NCBI GenBank assembly: GCA_963662175.1
Contig: OY759215.1
Location: 11,707,079 to 11,771,078 of the forward strand
DNA: 64,000 bases
Origin: Aradus depressus
Lineage: Eukaryota > Arthropoda > Insecta > Hemiptera > Aradidae
Direction of reading: 5' to 3'
Both the position numbers and the translations under genes were made by a program. Under the pieces are notes generated by a model. That model worked only from the letters and a program-made list of their open reading frames with translations. It made no database searches and was not told the DNA's origin. Position 1 is the first letter of the stretch. The number at the start of each line of letters is the position of its first letter. Below, piece after piece: positions 29,335 through 39,660 of this stretch.

Positions 29335-31245
29335 TCAATTCAATTCAATTCTTTATTAGCCTTTAAGAAATACATCTTTTAGGCTCAGGGTTCGGCCTGT
29401 TTATGATATATACATTATTCAGTTTAAAAAAAGTACAAATAAATGAAAATATAAAATAATAAAATACAAAGTAATATAGAACCTAACTGTTAATTAACAA
29501 ATTAAAACAAAAATAAAAATGGTATTTTATTTGAATACTTCAATGTCCTCTAATTTTTAGCGCCCTTACTATGTATAGTATAATATTATTGAGGTTTTGG
29601 TTGTTTTCAATGTTGAAAAGGGTCTTGTGAGGTTGCGGGCTCTTTAGTGCTTCTACCAGGTACTTTTTTCTTAGTTGGTTGAAGGCTGGACACTCCATGA
29701 AGAAATGGTGGATGTCGTCCGGTCGGTCTTCGTTGCAGACACTACAGCTGTCTTCCCTGTTGAAGAGGTAGGTCACTCCTCCCACCGTCACTCTAGCCAG
29801 GCTTTCTCTACACAGCCGTATCTGAGCCAACACTCTCGTCCTCTCGATATTTGTCCTCAGCTTTAAGTAGACGTTGTAACAGTAAATATCCTTGTATGTG
29901 AGGTTATAGTTAGATTCGAGAATGTGCTGAATGTCTCTATCGCGGCTCCTTTCTTCAAATCTACTCACAATCTTTTTCTTATGCCTGCTGATAAGATCAG
30001 GGTCCTGAGTATCCCATAACCATGAATAGCCTACAGAGGTTAGGATATTCCGGAGTTGAGTCACCCAGTTGTAGGCCGGTAGGTCTGAAGGCTGCTTGCC
30101 CAGGAACAGGAGACGTTCGTAACACAGTCTAGGGTACCTGTCGGCCGGCATCTCCAGTATTTTGCTCCACCAGCCCACTGCTCTTCCGATTACGATGGCA
30201 CTAAGATTGTAGCTGTTAGTCTCTACTCTCACGAAGCTGTTTGGAGTTGACTTTGGAAGCTTCAGTACTCTTTTGTAGTATCTTGTGAGCACCGTATCTA
30301 GTTTCTCCAGGTATTCTAAAGCCCATATTTCCGAGGAGTACAACAGAGTGGCCAGTGTGACTGACTCCAGCAGTTTCTTCTTGGTGTCCCAACTGTCCGA
30401 TCTTGCTGCCGCTAAAGTGTGGATGGTTACTCCTGTGGCTTTGTTCGCTTTGGAAATGTAGACGTCTGCAGTTTCGCTAAATTTTCCTGTTTTTGAAAAA
30501 GGAATTCCTAGGTAAGTTTGTTTTTTTACCACTTCTATTATGTTTCCTTGGTAGTAGAATGGTGTTTGAAGTTTTTGGTTAGGACTTCTATGAAAAATGA
30601 GAATTTTTGATTTCTGGGTGTTGAGTTCTAGTAAGTTTTCTTTCAGGTAAGTGCTGAGATAATTAAGTTTGTTCTGCAAATCTTTGGGAGTATCACTAAA
30701 CATTACCAAATCGTCTGCATACATTAGGAATATAATGTCGTTTTTGCCATCGATATTTACTCCTCTGAAGCCATTTTCTTTAAATAATTTTTCTATGTCG
30801 AACAGGAACAAGTTAAATAGAGTGGGACTGATAGAATCTCCTTGCAGCACCCCTGTTTCTACCTTGATATTCTTTGTTTGACCTGAAGGTGTGGAAACTG
30901 TTACATTTGCATTATTGTAAAAACTTTGAAGCACTGCTATAAACTTTTTACTCACTCCAATGGATGATAGTTTATTCCATAAGATGTGGCGGTTTAGGGA
31001 GTCAAAAGCTTTCTTTAAATCTATGAAAAAAGCATAAAGATACCTACTTTTTAAACGGATATTGTTATATATAATAGCTTGCAAACAGAAGATGTTATCG
31101 GAGCAGCCTCGGCCTGTTCTGAAACCTGATTGTGCTTCTGGTAGTAAGCCTTCTGTTTCTATCCAGGCTGAAAGTCTCTTGTTTTGTATCGAGGTGAAGA
31201 TTTTCGGCATAGTATTAACTAAAGCTACAGTTCGATAGTTGTGTT
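29335..31245 (-). mobile_element. 5'-truncated LINE inserted between LTR copies
   Basis: Minus-strand LINE whose 3' end is at 29335 with a pentanucleotide tail (AATTG repeats on its own sense strand) after 'ctaataaag'. Its 5' end is truncated at about 31245, within the RT domain. Both ends sit in (TA)n tracts. The 3' UTR of about 200 bp includes 'taaaagatgtatttcttaaa'. Confidence 0.8.
29540..31210 (-). CDS. LINE reverse transcriptase, N-terminally truncated
   Basis: Open frame of 556 codons from the first ATG. The frame is open further to about 31245, where it reads NYRTVALVNTMPKIFTSI, the usual entry into the RT domain, so the ATG is internal. Motifs: QSGFRTGRGCSDNIFC, AFFIDLKKAFDSLN (A), GVLQGDSISPTLFNLFLFDI (B), FLMYADDLVMFSD (C), NTQKSKILIF (D), YLGIPF (E). 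A C-terminal zinc-binding motif follows: CSVCNEDRPDDIHHFFMEC (C-x2-C...H...C). The endonuclease is missing because of 5' truncation. The clade is not resolved; it is clearly different from the RTE-like element. No stop or frameshift, so a fairly young insertion. Confidence 0.9.
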   Translation of the reverse strand: MPKIFTSIQNKRLSAWIETEGLLPEAQSGFRTGRGCSDNIFCLQAIIYNNIRLKSRYLYAFFIDLKKAFDSLNRHILWNKLSSIGVSKKFIAVLQSFYNNANVTVSTPSGQTKNIKVETGVLQGDSISPTLFNLFLFDIEKLFKENGFRGVNIDGKNDIIFLMYADDLVMFSDTPKDLQNKLNYLSTYLKENLLELNTQKSKILIFHRSPNQKLQTPFYYQGNIIEVVKKQTYLGIPFSKTGKFSETADVYISKANKATGVTIHTLAAARSDSWDTKKKLLESVTLATLLYSSEIWALEYLEKLDTVLTRYYKRVLKLPKSTPNSFVRVETNSYNLSAIVIGRAVGWWSKILEMPADRYPRLCYERLLFLGKQPSDLPAYNWVTQLRNILTSVGYSWLWDTQDPDLISRHKKKIVSRFEERSRDRDIQHILESNYNLTYKDIYCYNVYLKLRTNIERTRVLAQIRLCRESLARVTVGGVTYLFNREDSCSVCNEDRPDDIHHFFMECPAFNQLRKKYLVEALKSPQPHKTLFNIENNQNLNNIILYIVRALKIRGH

Positions 31246-31264
31246 ATATATATATATATATATA

Positions 31265-32002
31265 TACCTCGCTAATGATATCCATGGCGAATGACGGCGT
31301 GATCATCCTTTCTGGACTTCCCGTAGAAATCATCTACTCCCATAGTCCCTGAAGATCTGCGTAGTTTCGAGGGCACACCAGAAGTTACACCCCCACTGAC
31401 TTTGCACCGTCCGAAATTAAAGTGTGTCTCTCCGACTAATTCACATATTCAAACTGATATTAAAAAGATAGAAGATACGTGGAGCTCGACTGAGGTCTGG
31501 ACACAGAGGAAGTACTTTCACATATTCAAACTAATATTACTTATAGAAAAGATACGTGATGATCACCCAAGACATGAACGAGAAGTGAACCAAAACGGGG
31601 AGTGGCTTCCGATATCCAACCGTGGTAGGGGACGGATCCCGAGGTCTGATTGGCTGTGGATCTCCGCCCATTTTATTTCTAGCCAATCAGGTCATCGATT
31701 GCGTCATCCTGTTCTACTTAATCAAGGTGTGGGTAGACCATCTCACTGTTCCTACACCGGATGTAGACAATTATCTTGGCTTCCTTTCCATTGTGTCTTT
31801 ATAATTCTTTATTTTCGCTCCCAGCGATCGCGATTCTCTCGCAGGCATCGCTGGTTCCGAGCATGCTCTTCCAAATGCAATCCTCTTTAATTTGATACCC
31901 CACAACCCATACTTTGCTCCTAGCGATCGCGATCCTCTCGCAGACATCGCTAGTTCTGAGTCTTATAATAACGATCAATATTGTCTATAGGGTAGACATG
32001 CT

Positions 32003-32005
<3 letters not shown>
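31265..32005. mobile_element. Second, partial LTR copy (3' 741 bp)
   Basis: Collinear with 28574-29314 without indels over 741 bp. By eye I find one difference (acgccccc versus acaccccc). It lacks the first 211 bp of the LTR and is bounded by (TA)n on both sides (31245-31264 and 32006-32049). The open frame 31402-31890 is identical in translation to 28711-29199 and is not convincing as a gene. Confidence 0.85.

Positions 32006-32049
<44 letters not shown>
32006..32049. repeat. (TA)n microsatellite
   Basis: Uninterrupted TA repeat of about 22 units at the LTR end. Confidence 0.95.
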
Positions 32050-32051
<2 letters not shown>

Positions 32052-32860
32052 CATTGTACAAGACATCAAATATATTTATGGGTTCTTTTGATCGATTGTA
32101 AAAAATACATAATAAACATTTAAAAAAATAAAATTCATCCAACCCTCCTTGGTCTTCTATTTTTAACATTATGTGCCTGCTTAATTGGCCCCATTGAGAA
32201 TTAACTTAACAATAAATTTTCAATAATATTTAAATTCAAATTGTTAAGATGTTCCTTTACTAAAAGGAAATACAACATCAAAGAAAATGTAAATAAATGA
32301 ATATTTAAGAAAAACCTCCTTCCTTAAAGTAAATTCAAGCCTTCCATTTTCCCAAGAATTGAGGCTTAGAACTTCATTAAAATTTCATCTCCTGTTATTA
32401 TTATAGGAAAATTTCATTTCTCAACATAGAATGTAATATAAGAAAAAAAAAAATGTATTATGCAGTAATGAAGAAGTATCACCTTCATAATAAAAGTGAA
32501 AATCTAAATTCTCAAAAGAGGATGCCTTGGTAAATTTTCAATTTAAATAATTGGCATTGATGAAATGTATTTTATATAAATACAGATCCACATTGAATAC
32601 TTTAAAGTCTATCTTATACCTTTTTTATAATCAGCAAGAAATTTGATGTTAAGTTTTCAGAACCCCTGATTCTAAAAATGAAAAAAGAAAAACTTGTGTG
32701 TCCGTGAAATTGTAAAAAAAAAAATATGTACCTATATATAATAAATATACTAAACAATAAATGAAAAATATAGTTCCTTTAAAAACAAACATTTATAAAA
32801 TAGAACACTGAAATGAATTAAATCTAATAATATAAATAAAAAAATTATATAATTCTAATT
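32050..32860. other. AT-rich intron sequence
   Basis: Nothing recognised before 32640. From 32650 there is a family X scrap ('cagaacccctgattctaaaa', 'aaaacttgtgtgtccgtg'), then the larger repeat shared with 24520-24616. Confidence 0.45.
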
Positions 32861-32861
32861 G

Positions 32862-33204
32862 AGGGCGCCGGTAGCTATATGGTATGCGTGCTTGTCTGCT
32901 GAGCTCAAGAACGTGGGTTCGAAACCCGACCAAGGCCCTTAGTTTATTTTATCTGGGAGGTAAAATAAACTTAAGTACGCCGTCCTTCGGATGGGATGTT
33001 AAACGGTGGTCCCGAGTCTGTATCATGTCAGGTACTCGTTAAAAACCCCGGCCCTAGGTGAATGCAAATTTAGGGTAGGCAAAACTTAGGTCTCCCACAG
33101 TAGAGTCGGACTCATGTCGACCAGAGTCACGAAAGAGCGCTCTGGTAGTAGGCGATATGACCTCGTAGTTAAAGCCCGGGCATGAGTCATAAAACCTAAC
33201 CTTT
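32862..33204 (+). repeat. tRNA-derived SINE with altered A-box
   Basis: Full-length copy between near-identical direct repeats (AATTCTAATTG at 32851 and AATTTTAATTG at 33205). Head 'agggcgccggtagctatatg': the CAG of the A-box region has become TAT. The B-box 'gggttcgaaaccc' is intact. It ends 'cataaaacctaacct', the CCTAA-type tail. Confidence 0.88.
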
Positions 33205-33269
33205 AATTTTAATTGTTAAACTAACCTTGTTGAAATGTGAAGTGAATTTTCACATGTATCCAAAACTCT

Positions 33270-33432
33270 TTAAAAACGACACTATCAACTTTCAGCGGCA
33301 TCGGGCGAAGGGAAGTGACATCAGAAGGGGGGTTCAAAAACTGTTGTAACTGCCGATGTAGTGAATATATCAAGACAACTTTTAGTATAATGATTCAGAA
33401 ACTCCTACATGTAAAATATTGATTTAGTTATT
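33270..33432 (+). repeat. Family X fragment
   Basis: 'aacgacactatcaactttca', 'gcggcatcgggcgaagggaa', 'gtaactgccgatgtagtgaa', matching 25440-25600. Truncated at the right by a LINE 3' end. Confidence 0.6.
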
Positions 33433-33435
33433 ATT

Positions 33436-33800
33436 TTGAAATGAAATGAATTGAAAAGAAATTTTATTATTCTGGGACCGAGGTCCCCTAAGAATAAATA
33501 CATCCAGAGTAAAGAACAGGAAACAATGTAATTTAGTATCAGTATAAAGAAATAAAAAGATAGGTAAATAAAATTAGTGTTACATTGGAGAAAAACTATA
33601 CAATTAAAAAAATAGATAAACAAAAGATTAACAGGAAGAAACATGAAATTAACAACTTCATTATGATGAAAAAAAATAGATAAACAAAAGATTAACAGGA
33701 AGAAACATGAAATTAACAACTTCATTATGATGAAAAAAAATAGATAAAAGTATCTATATAAATAAAAGAGAATAAGTAAAAAATAAAAATAAAAATTTTT
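33436..33800 (-). mobile_element. LINE 3' end fragment with internal 64-bp duplication
   Basis: The left end 'gaaatgaaatgaattgaaaa' with 'ttattattctgggaccgagg' and 'tcccctaagaataaatacat' is the reverse complement of the LINE 3' end at 35470-35530, so this is another copy of that family on the minus strand. Within it 33613-33676 and 33677-33740 are tandem copies of a 64-bp segment. Confidence 0.7.
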
Positions 33801-33874
33801 GGAAGTAGAAAGAAAACTTAATTTTCTCATAACTTATTATAAGAAGAAAATAGAATATATAAATAAATAATATA

Positions 33875-34260
33875 GAAAATGGAAAAACTTGTGTGTCTGT
33901 GAAATTGGTCTCCCAATAGAATGAATATATCAATATGTAGTTTTAAATATGAATCCAGAACTGCACAAGTAGGAATCAATTTTCAACTAAATGGGAAGAG
34001 GGGAAATTTAACACAAAATAAGTTGGCGGTGAATCACCGGCTATGTACTTCCCCGGCACGAATTAATCTATTATTTTCTCGCCCTCCCTCCAAACGTTTT
34101 GGGCTAAAACTCAATATTTGACATTGTGGCTTCTAAATACCCCACTAAATTTTGTATTATTTATATTTGAGTCTAGCCACCTTCTCTGGTTTGGCCCTTC
34201 CCTTCGACCGGTCTTGCTGAAAATTAATATGTGTCCTTATTGGAAACATAGTTAGGAGCA
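33875..34260. repeat. Family X, two opposed pieces
   Basis: 33890-33975 is in + orientation ('cttgtgtgtctgtgaaattg', 'aatagaatgaatatatc'). From 34015 the sequence is in - orientation with the head palindrome 'ggtgaatcaccgg', 'tatgtacttccccggcacga' and 'ctcgccctccctccaaac'. Confidence 0.6.
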
Positions 34261-34768
34261 TTCGCTATTGTACGAAGGATTTTGGATTGAAGGGATTGTA
34301 TGCGCTGAAGGCAGAACCCCAGAGTTCAAGTCCGTAAGTCCACACCGACTTTACGTTGTACATAAGTCGTTTTATTTTCAAAGTTAATTTAGATCTTTTG
34401 TATAGTAGTCTTAGTAGCAGTTTGTAGTGTCTGTTCATTTTCTGCCTTTTCAGTCACATGTGAGGGTTCCATGTTAGTCGCTTGTAGGGTAGAAGGCCTA
34501 GGTAACGGACATCGTTTTTTTAAGGGATGACATTATTAAGGTACTGGAGAGCAGGTACAAACTAAAATAACTTACAAATAATTTTTTTGTTATTACATTA
34601 CTCAGCTTTTCAATTTCTTGTTGCCCCTTGGCCTCACTATACCTTCAAATAAAGCTCTTACAATTTGACTGAAATTTGGCCGTCCTACATGTTTGTCTCT
34701 TTGACATGAATGAGCCCTGCTTTACACAGTCCGCCATCTAAGCCCATATTACCCGTCTGTTGTGACAG
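34260..34768. other. Intron sequence upstream of exon b
   Basis: Nothing recognised except GC-moderate blocks ('gtatgcgctgaaggcagaac', 'agggttccatgttagtcgct') that may be LINE 3'-UTR or RT relics. Confidence 0.4.
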
Positions 34769-34894
34769 ATATGACTGGATACCGGCCCTACTGCGGTGCT
34801 ACATTCGACGGCTGGTCCTGCTGGAACACGACACCTTCTGGCGATGTTGCCCTCGCAGCCTGTCCCTACTTCGTTACTGGGTTCGACAGAAAAC
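34769..34894 (+). CDS. Dh31-R: Class B GPCR (DH31/calcitonin-like receptor), hormone-binding-domain exon b
   Basis: Exon of 126 nt (2 nt + 41 codons + 1 nt) between acceptor tgtgacag and donor AAAC|gtaagt. It encodes YCGATFDGWSCWNTTPSG followed by ALAACPYFVTGFDRK. The pattern YC-x-x-T-F-D-G-W-x-C-W-x-x-T-P-x-G ... CP ... GFD is the signature of the secretin-family hormone-binding domain. The form FDGWSCW with CPxFxxGFD is closest to what I know of calcitonin receptor and insect DH31 receptors, and unlike PDF or DH44 receptors. Such receptors sit in the plasma membrane, bind calcitonin-like diuretic hormone and couple to cAMP. The last C joins GT of exon 40879-40985 to make Arg. No ATG is needed because this is an internal exon. 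A LINE fragment starts immediately after the donor. The subtype is inferred from memory of the family. Confidence 0.85.
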
Positions 34895-34900
34895 GTAAGT

Positions 34901-35530
34901 ACACCATCTATTTCATCCCCTCCCATCGCTCCTCTGCCTTCCACGACTTCCATGTCCAAGCCTCCTCCCTCTGGAACTCCCTGCCTCCCCTCATCCGTCA
35001 CTCTCCTTCCGTGGCCTCCTTCAAATCCTCGCTATTCCTATTCCTTCTCAATAAACAATCTTCTCCCTCCGATTAGCCTCTTATCCCCCTTTATTATTTT
35101 TTTCATCAGTTTTTCTTAAATTTAATTTAATTTATTTAATATTTATATGATTTATTGTAAGACTGGGCTAGATTTTCTCCTCCTACATAATCTTGATTTG
35201 TATATTTAAAAAAAAAAAATTTTATCTTCTTTTATATATTTATTTAGATATATTTATTTTCGTTTGATTTCTTCATAATGAAGCTGTTAATTTAATTATT
35301 TTTGTATTATTATTATTATTTTTACTTATTTCATCATTATTTATTTAATTTTAATTTTATTGTATTTTCTAATTCAGTAGGCTCATTTTGTTCTTGTTTC
35401 TATCCACTGTAGAACTTTTATGTCATTACTGATATTTTATTTGTATTTGTTGCTCTGTTCAGTGACTTTCATGTATTTATTCTTAGGGGTCCTCGGTCCC
35501 AGAAAAAAATGTATTTTCAATTTCAATTTC
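34901..35530 (+). mobile_element. 5'-truncated LINE 3' end beginning at a splice donor
   Basis: Right after donor gtaagt of exon b the sequence encodes YTIYFIPSHRSSAFHDFHV, QASSLWNSLPPLIRHSPSVA, SFKSSLFLFLL and a stop at 35074-35076. The pattern (V/I)PSHR(T/S)S...LWNSLP...SFK is the C-terminus of many LINE RT proteins. A T-rich 3' UTR follows, with 'ttcttaggggtcctcggtcc' and 'cagaaa', and a tail 'tttcaatttcaatttcattt'. The same 3' end is found inverted at 33436-33500. Confidence 0.8.
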
Positions 35531-35814
35531 ATTTACTCTAGTCCCACCGTTATCACACAAGGAACATAATCACTCTCATACTACATCTGAGCTGTCAGAA
35601 TGTTGATATATACTGTCATATATATTCTGATATTAAATACTTACCCCTTTTCCTCCCCTTTTTGAGGTATGATGCTAGAATATTGGGATTTTAGGATTTT
35701 CACTTATGCCCTAAACCTTGCCTGAATACCAAGTTACTAGATCCACTGGAAGGACCTGTGGCATATTTCGCAAGTTTTCACATCAATATTCTCACTTTAC
35801 TATATTTCTGAGTT

Positions 35815-36047
35815 CGCCGGTATCTTAGAGGTACCTAGTGTGTTTGCTTACCGAGACCCTTCGGATGAGACTTAAAACGATGGTCCCGAGCCTGTAGGTC
35901 AGATACTCCTCTTCTCCTAGGTAGACAAAATTTAGTAATCCTATGTAGAGTCGGGCTCATGTCCACCAGAGCCATGAAATAGCACTCTGGTAGTAGGCGA
36001 TATGACCTTGTAGTTAAATCCCGGGCACGAGTCAAAATAACCAACTT
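35815..36047 (+). repeat. SINE, internally deleted copy
   Basis: 'gttcgccggtatcttagagg' (decayed head), 'cccttcggatgagacttaaa', 'gggctcatgtccaccagagc', 'gtagtaggcgatatgacctt' and an AACC-type end. The B-box and part of the body are missing. Confidence 0.65.
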
Positions 36048-36064
36048 CCTTACTTCTGAGACTA

Positions 36065-36699
36065 CTTGTGACAATATAATAATAAATTTATTTCCGTTAA
36101 ACCAATAAATGGTAATAGGATACGTCAAAATAATTTATACATTAAGATAGATAGCGAGAATAGTTTATAGAAATTCGATTTATAACTACTTCAGTATTAC
36201 ACACGTATGATTAGTAGTAATAACAAAAGTATGAAGAAAGGAAAATGTAATTAATAAAAACCGAATGAATAAATACTTAAAAATATATGAGTATAAAAAA
36301 AAAATACATACCTAGATACATTTATAATAAGTAGACACATTTTTCAATTTAATAACAATTAAGATAACTATTTTTCAAAAAACTCTTCGGAAGTGTCTTT
36401 ATCCTCGGGATGTATCTTAATCAGGTCCCAATGTGCGAGATATAGAAAAGAAAAAGAAAACAAACTATAATAATATATAAAAATAAATAAAATAAAATAA
36501 ATGTATATATTTATCAATTATAAATGAATAAATAAAAAAGTCTAAATAAATAAATAAAAAATATATAAATTAATAAATAAAACAATAAAGTACATTCCTA
36601 CCGACCTTTAAGGTGTGGAGGAACTCTGCCCAAAAAATAAAAATTAAAGCTTTATATGAAATAATATTATGGATGAGAAACACGATTCTTTATTGTGAT
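36065..36699 (-). repeat. Family W (LINE 3' region), copy 2, left part
   Basis: Aligns with 17712-18325 (words listed there), including the decayed hammerhead-like site at 36390-36424. The copy continues at 37172-37430 after the insertion of another LINE fragment. Confidence 0.65.
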
Positions 36700-37171
36700 T
36701 ATTTTTAGAATATTACTTGGAGGGCTTAGGTATGAGTTTTGTCGTGAAAGTGTCTGCAGGCTCTGTACCTTAGATGAAAAGGACGACCTCATACACTTTG
36801 TGTTCTATTGTCCCTCCTTGTGTATCCCCAGGCAAACATTTCTCCACAATTATCTCACTAATAGACCAGAATATTACTAAGAAACATTTGTGCATATTTT
36901 AAATAATTTAGAAGTTAGAAAAGTTAACAATTTATTTTTATTTTTTACTGTTGCTTTGATAATAAAGAATAATTTAATTTAATTTGTTGCATGTAAGATG
37001 GATATATATATTTATTATTATTTTTTTAATTTATTCATGTTCTTTTCATATCTTGTTTTATATAATTTTCGAATTGTTTCTATTATCCTTTTATTATTTA
37101 TTTTGTAAAAAAAAAACCACTCATTGCCATAGAGGTTGTAATCTTTATGCAAAGAAGTTTATCTATCTATC
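36700..37171 (+). mobile_element. 5'-truncated LINE insertion with 14-bp target duplication
   Basis: Flanked by TTCTTTATTGTGAT (36686-36699 and 37172-37185). It encodes ILLGGLRYEFCRESVCRLC, then TLDEKDDLIHFVFYCPSLC: a C-x2-C...H...C zinc-binding C-terminus like that of the LINE at 29540-31210. The frame ends at a stop in 36878-36880. The 3' UTR has 'aataaagaataatttaattt' and ends in TATC repeats ('atctatctatc'). Confidence 0.8.
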
Positions 37172-37430
37172 TTCTTTATTGTGATGATATTATTTTTTTT
37201 GAACAGTGAGAATAAAATTCCGTTTCCGTGTAAAGGGTTTCCTCTAGCATAAACATTTTTAGTTGAAGTTTACATTTTTTTATTGTATCTATTGATTTCA
37301 AGAAGTGGGGAAGGGCATTAAAAAAATTAATTCCTTTATGAGTTATACTTTTTTCAAAGAGAGAAGAGCAATGTTTAGTTATTCGAAAGTCTTCTTTCTT
37401 CCTGGTATTACATGTATAATGCACAGTTCA
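37172..37430 (-). pseudogene. Family W LINE, C-terminal coding fragment
   Basis: Minus-strand frame SLFEKSITHKGINFFNALPH then FLKSIDTIKKCKLQLKMFML and EETLYTETEF. The pattern G-x-x-F-(F/Y)-N-x-L-P...K-x-x-L-x-x-(F/Y)-L-x-x-x-x-(F/Y)-(Y/T)-x-x-E-F is the C-terminus of Jockey-like LINE RT proteins. It links the family W sequence at 36065-36699 to a LINE. A second, more decayed copy lies at 56365-56560. Confidence 0.6.
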
Positions 37431-38395
37431 GTGAGTAGCTCTATATGCACTATTTTGCAATTGTTGGACAAACCTAATGACCTCTCAGACTTAAAATATG
37501 TGGAGACAACGTCTTTATATAACTGAAGAAAACTAGTCTAGTTCAAGTTAGTTCATTATTTTCACAACTAAATATTAGAAAACTGGATCAAATATACACA
37601 TAAAATCTTTGTTTCAGCGCCCTATCCCACTACTATCTTACGGCAAAATTGTACATTTTTGTACCATAATTAAATAAAAATTAGTTCCGTGAAATAAGTG
37701 ATATCCTTTTCATTTCTAACGTCTCTATCATTCGTTGTTTGTGTTAGAACTTTTGCCACTCTGTTGCTGTCGAGACAGGGTTTAATACATTCTAATCTGA
37801 CTTAATATAAGCCGTATTCCAACGATGATGAGATTTAATATTTTAATTTATTCAGATAGTTTAAACTGGGAGCACGAAACTTGTTTTAGAAGCAATTCTA
37901 GCTGGGCCACTAGTTTAGAGACAATCTTCGTAATCCGATGAACTTGAACTACTGTTTATAAATCAGAATACCAAACATTTTTTTTTGGTTAACACAAAAT
38001 TTGTGTTGGGGAGAAGGAGAGGTTTTAAAAATGTTTAATTGAAACACAAATAAGGTTTCATATGTTTGTTTTTTTGTGATTACGAAACGCGCTAATTGTA
38101 TAATTGTTTTTAAGTTCATTTCGGAGAGAATTTAAAGGGTTATGTAACCATTAATCCGATTAAAAAATTTTTTTTGTCGACATTTTAGAGTGGTGGGGGA
38201 GAGGTGAGGCGGTAAAAACGTTTAATTTCTTAACTAGTTTCTAGTTTCATAAGGGGCGCTGTTAGCACAGAGATAGTGTGTCTGCAAGATCTCTGGTTCA
38301 AACTCAGTTTGGACCCTTTTTTTTTAATGTAATTTTTGCATATTTTCAGGTTGCGTACGCCTAAATGAACTCAAAAAAACTACCTAAGTGATGCT
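37431..38395. other. Intron sequence with a SINE-like or tRNA-like head at 38255
   Basis: Mostly unrecognised. 38255-38312 'ggggcgctgttagcacagag' 'atagtgtgtctgcaagatct' 'ctggttcaaactca' resembles a tRNA-like head with a B-box-like GGTTCAAACTC, but no SINE body follows. Confidence 0.4.
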
Positions 38396-38399
38396 AACC

Positions 38400-38745
38400 A
38401 CCCTGCGCAGAAAACTGAGTGGCTACACTTTAAAATTAATTTTCAGCCGAATTGGCTGAAGGGAAGTGGGAGATCAGGGGGGAGGGTGCAAAAAAAAACC
38501 AATAATTTCCGATGTAATGTAATTTCATATTAGAATTAAAAACTTGATAAGGATGGCACCTATTAATTTTCCGCTAAATCGGCACAGTAGGGGAGGAGGG
38601 ATGAGAGGGGAGGGATTGGACTCAGAAACTCTAATAACGGGCAATGTAATGAATGTATCGACATGAAATTTAGTATGAGGATTCAGATGCCCCTAAGTAA
38701 ACCGGCTAATGGTTTTGGAGGGGGTGCCAAAAGTTAATTATTCGT
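38400..38745 (+). repeat. Family X dispersed repeat copy
   Basis: Units 'gccgaattggctgaagggaa', 'ggatggcacctattaatttt', 'actctaataacgggcaatgt' + 'aatgaatgtatcgac', then 'ggttttggagggggtgcc'. Right terminus missing. Confidence 0.65.
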
Positions 38746-39247
38746 CTTATCCTTATGAGTCTTATCCGTGCTGGTGAACTAGAAATTGATCCGATTATTC
38801 TGCTTTTCTTCAGTTGGGGAAAGTTCATTATTACTCTTCATCTCCATTGATTTTTTGAAAGTAATATTTATGAGAAATTTTCTTTTGAATCAAAGGTCTT
38901 AAAGGTTCAATTAATATTAATGAGGTGAAGAGATGGAAATTTATTGAAGAAAACGTTCATTTTTTTTTTTTTTTTCTGATGGAGCTTAAAATCCAATTTA
39001 ATCCAGCATATTTGTGGAGAGGGCAAGCCCTATAGACTGACGTTTCATTTAAATAAGTCCAATCCGGAGCATTATCCTTCGTCTCTTTTGTGATCCTCTC
39101 GGGAGTTGGACGTTATTCATTGCATTCTGGGTATTCTTTTGGGACATTTCACAATTTTTCCTGCATTTAATTTTTACTTTTCCATTGGGAACGTTATGTA
39201 GTCAAGATACAATTTGACGTTATTTTTATTATAATTTTATTTTATAG

Positions 39248-39660
39248 GAGAAATTGTGGGGGAAGTATAGCGGAAGTTATGTAATCGGCCAGAAATTTAA
39301 TGTTGAGTCTCTACCGGAATTTTGAGTTTTCCAAAAATGAAATTCCAAAAATGGAAATAAAAGTTCATAAGGTGACACCAAATGATTTTCAGCCAACTCG
39401 ACCAATACAAAGGAATGGAAGGATTAGGTGGGAGGCTTTACATACAAACTCTAATAACTGCCGTTGTAATGATTTTATCGACAAGAAAATGTATATGTGA
39501 ATTCAAAAACCCATAAAGTCGACACCTACTCATCTTGAGCGTATTCGGCCAATAAGTCTCTGGGGATGAGAGGGGGGCTCGATGTAAAAAAAAACAATAA
39601 TTGATTAATTCGTTCTGGGGAAGTAAATTGCCTGTGATTTACTAACGACTATTTTTTTTC
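39248..39660 (+). repeat. Family X copy with inverted left terminus
   Basis: Left end 'gggggaagtatagcggaagt' + 'tatgtaatcggccagaaatt' + 'ggaattttgagttttcc' is the reverse complement of the right terminus seen at 40560-40665. Two to three units follow, then the right junction 'aattcgttctggggaagtaa' and 'gtgatttactaacgact'. Best example of the left end. Confidence 0.75.

Noticed and set aside
34796..35119. 107-codon + strand frame overlapping exon b
   Set aside because: Shifted frame; the exon b frame carries the class B receptor signature and the LINE C-terminus instead.
38255..38312. tRNA or SINE head (gcgctgttagcacagagata ... ggttcaaactca)
   Set aside because: A B-box-like word is present, but there is no cloverleaf closure and no SINE body; possibly another SINE family, left unassigned.
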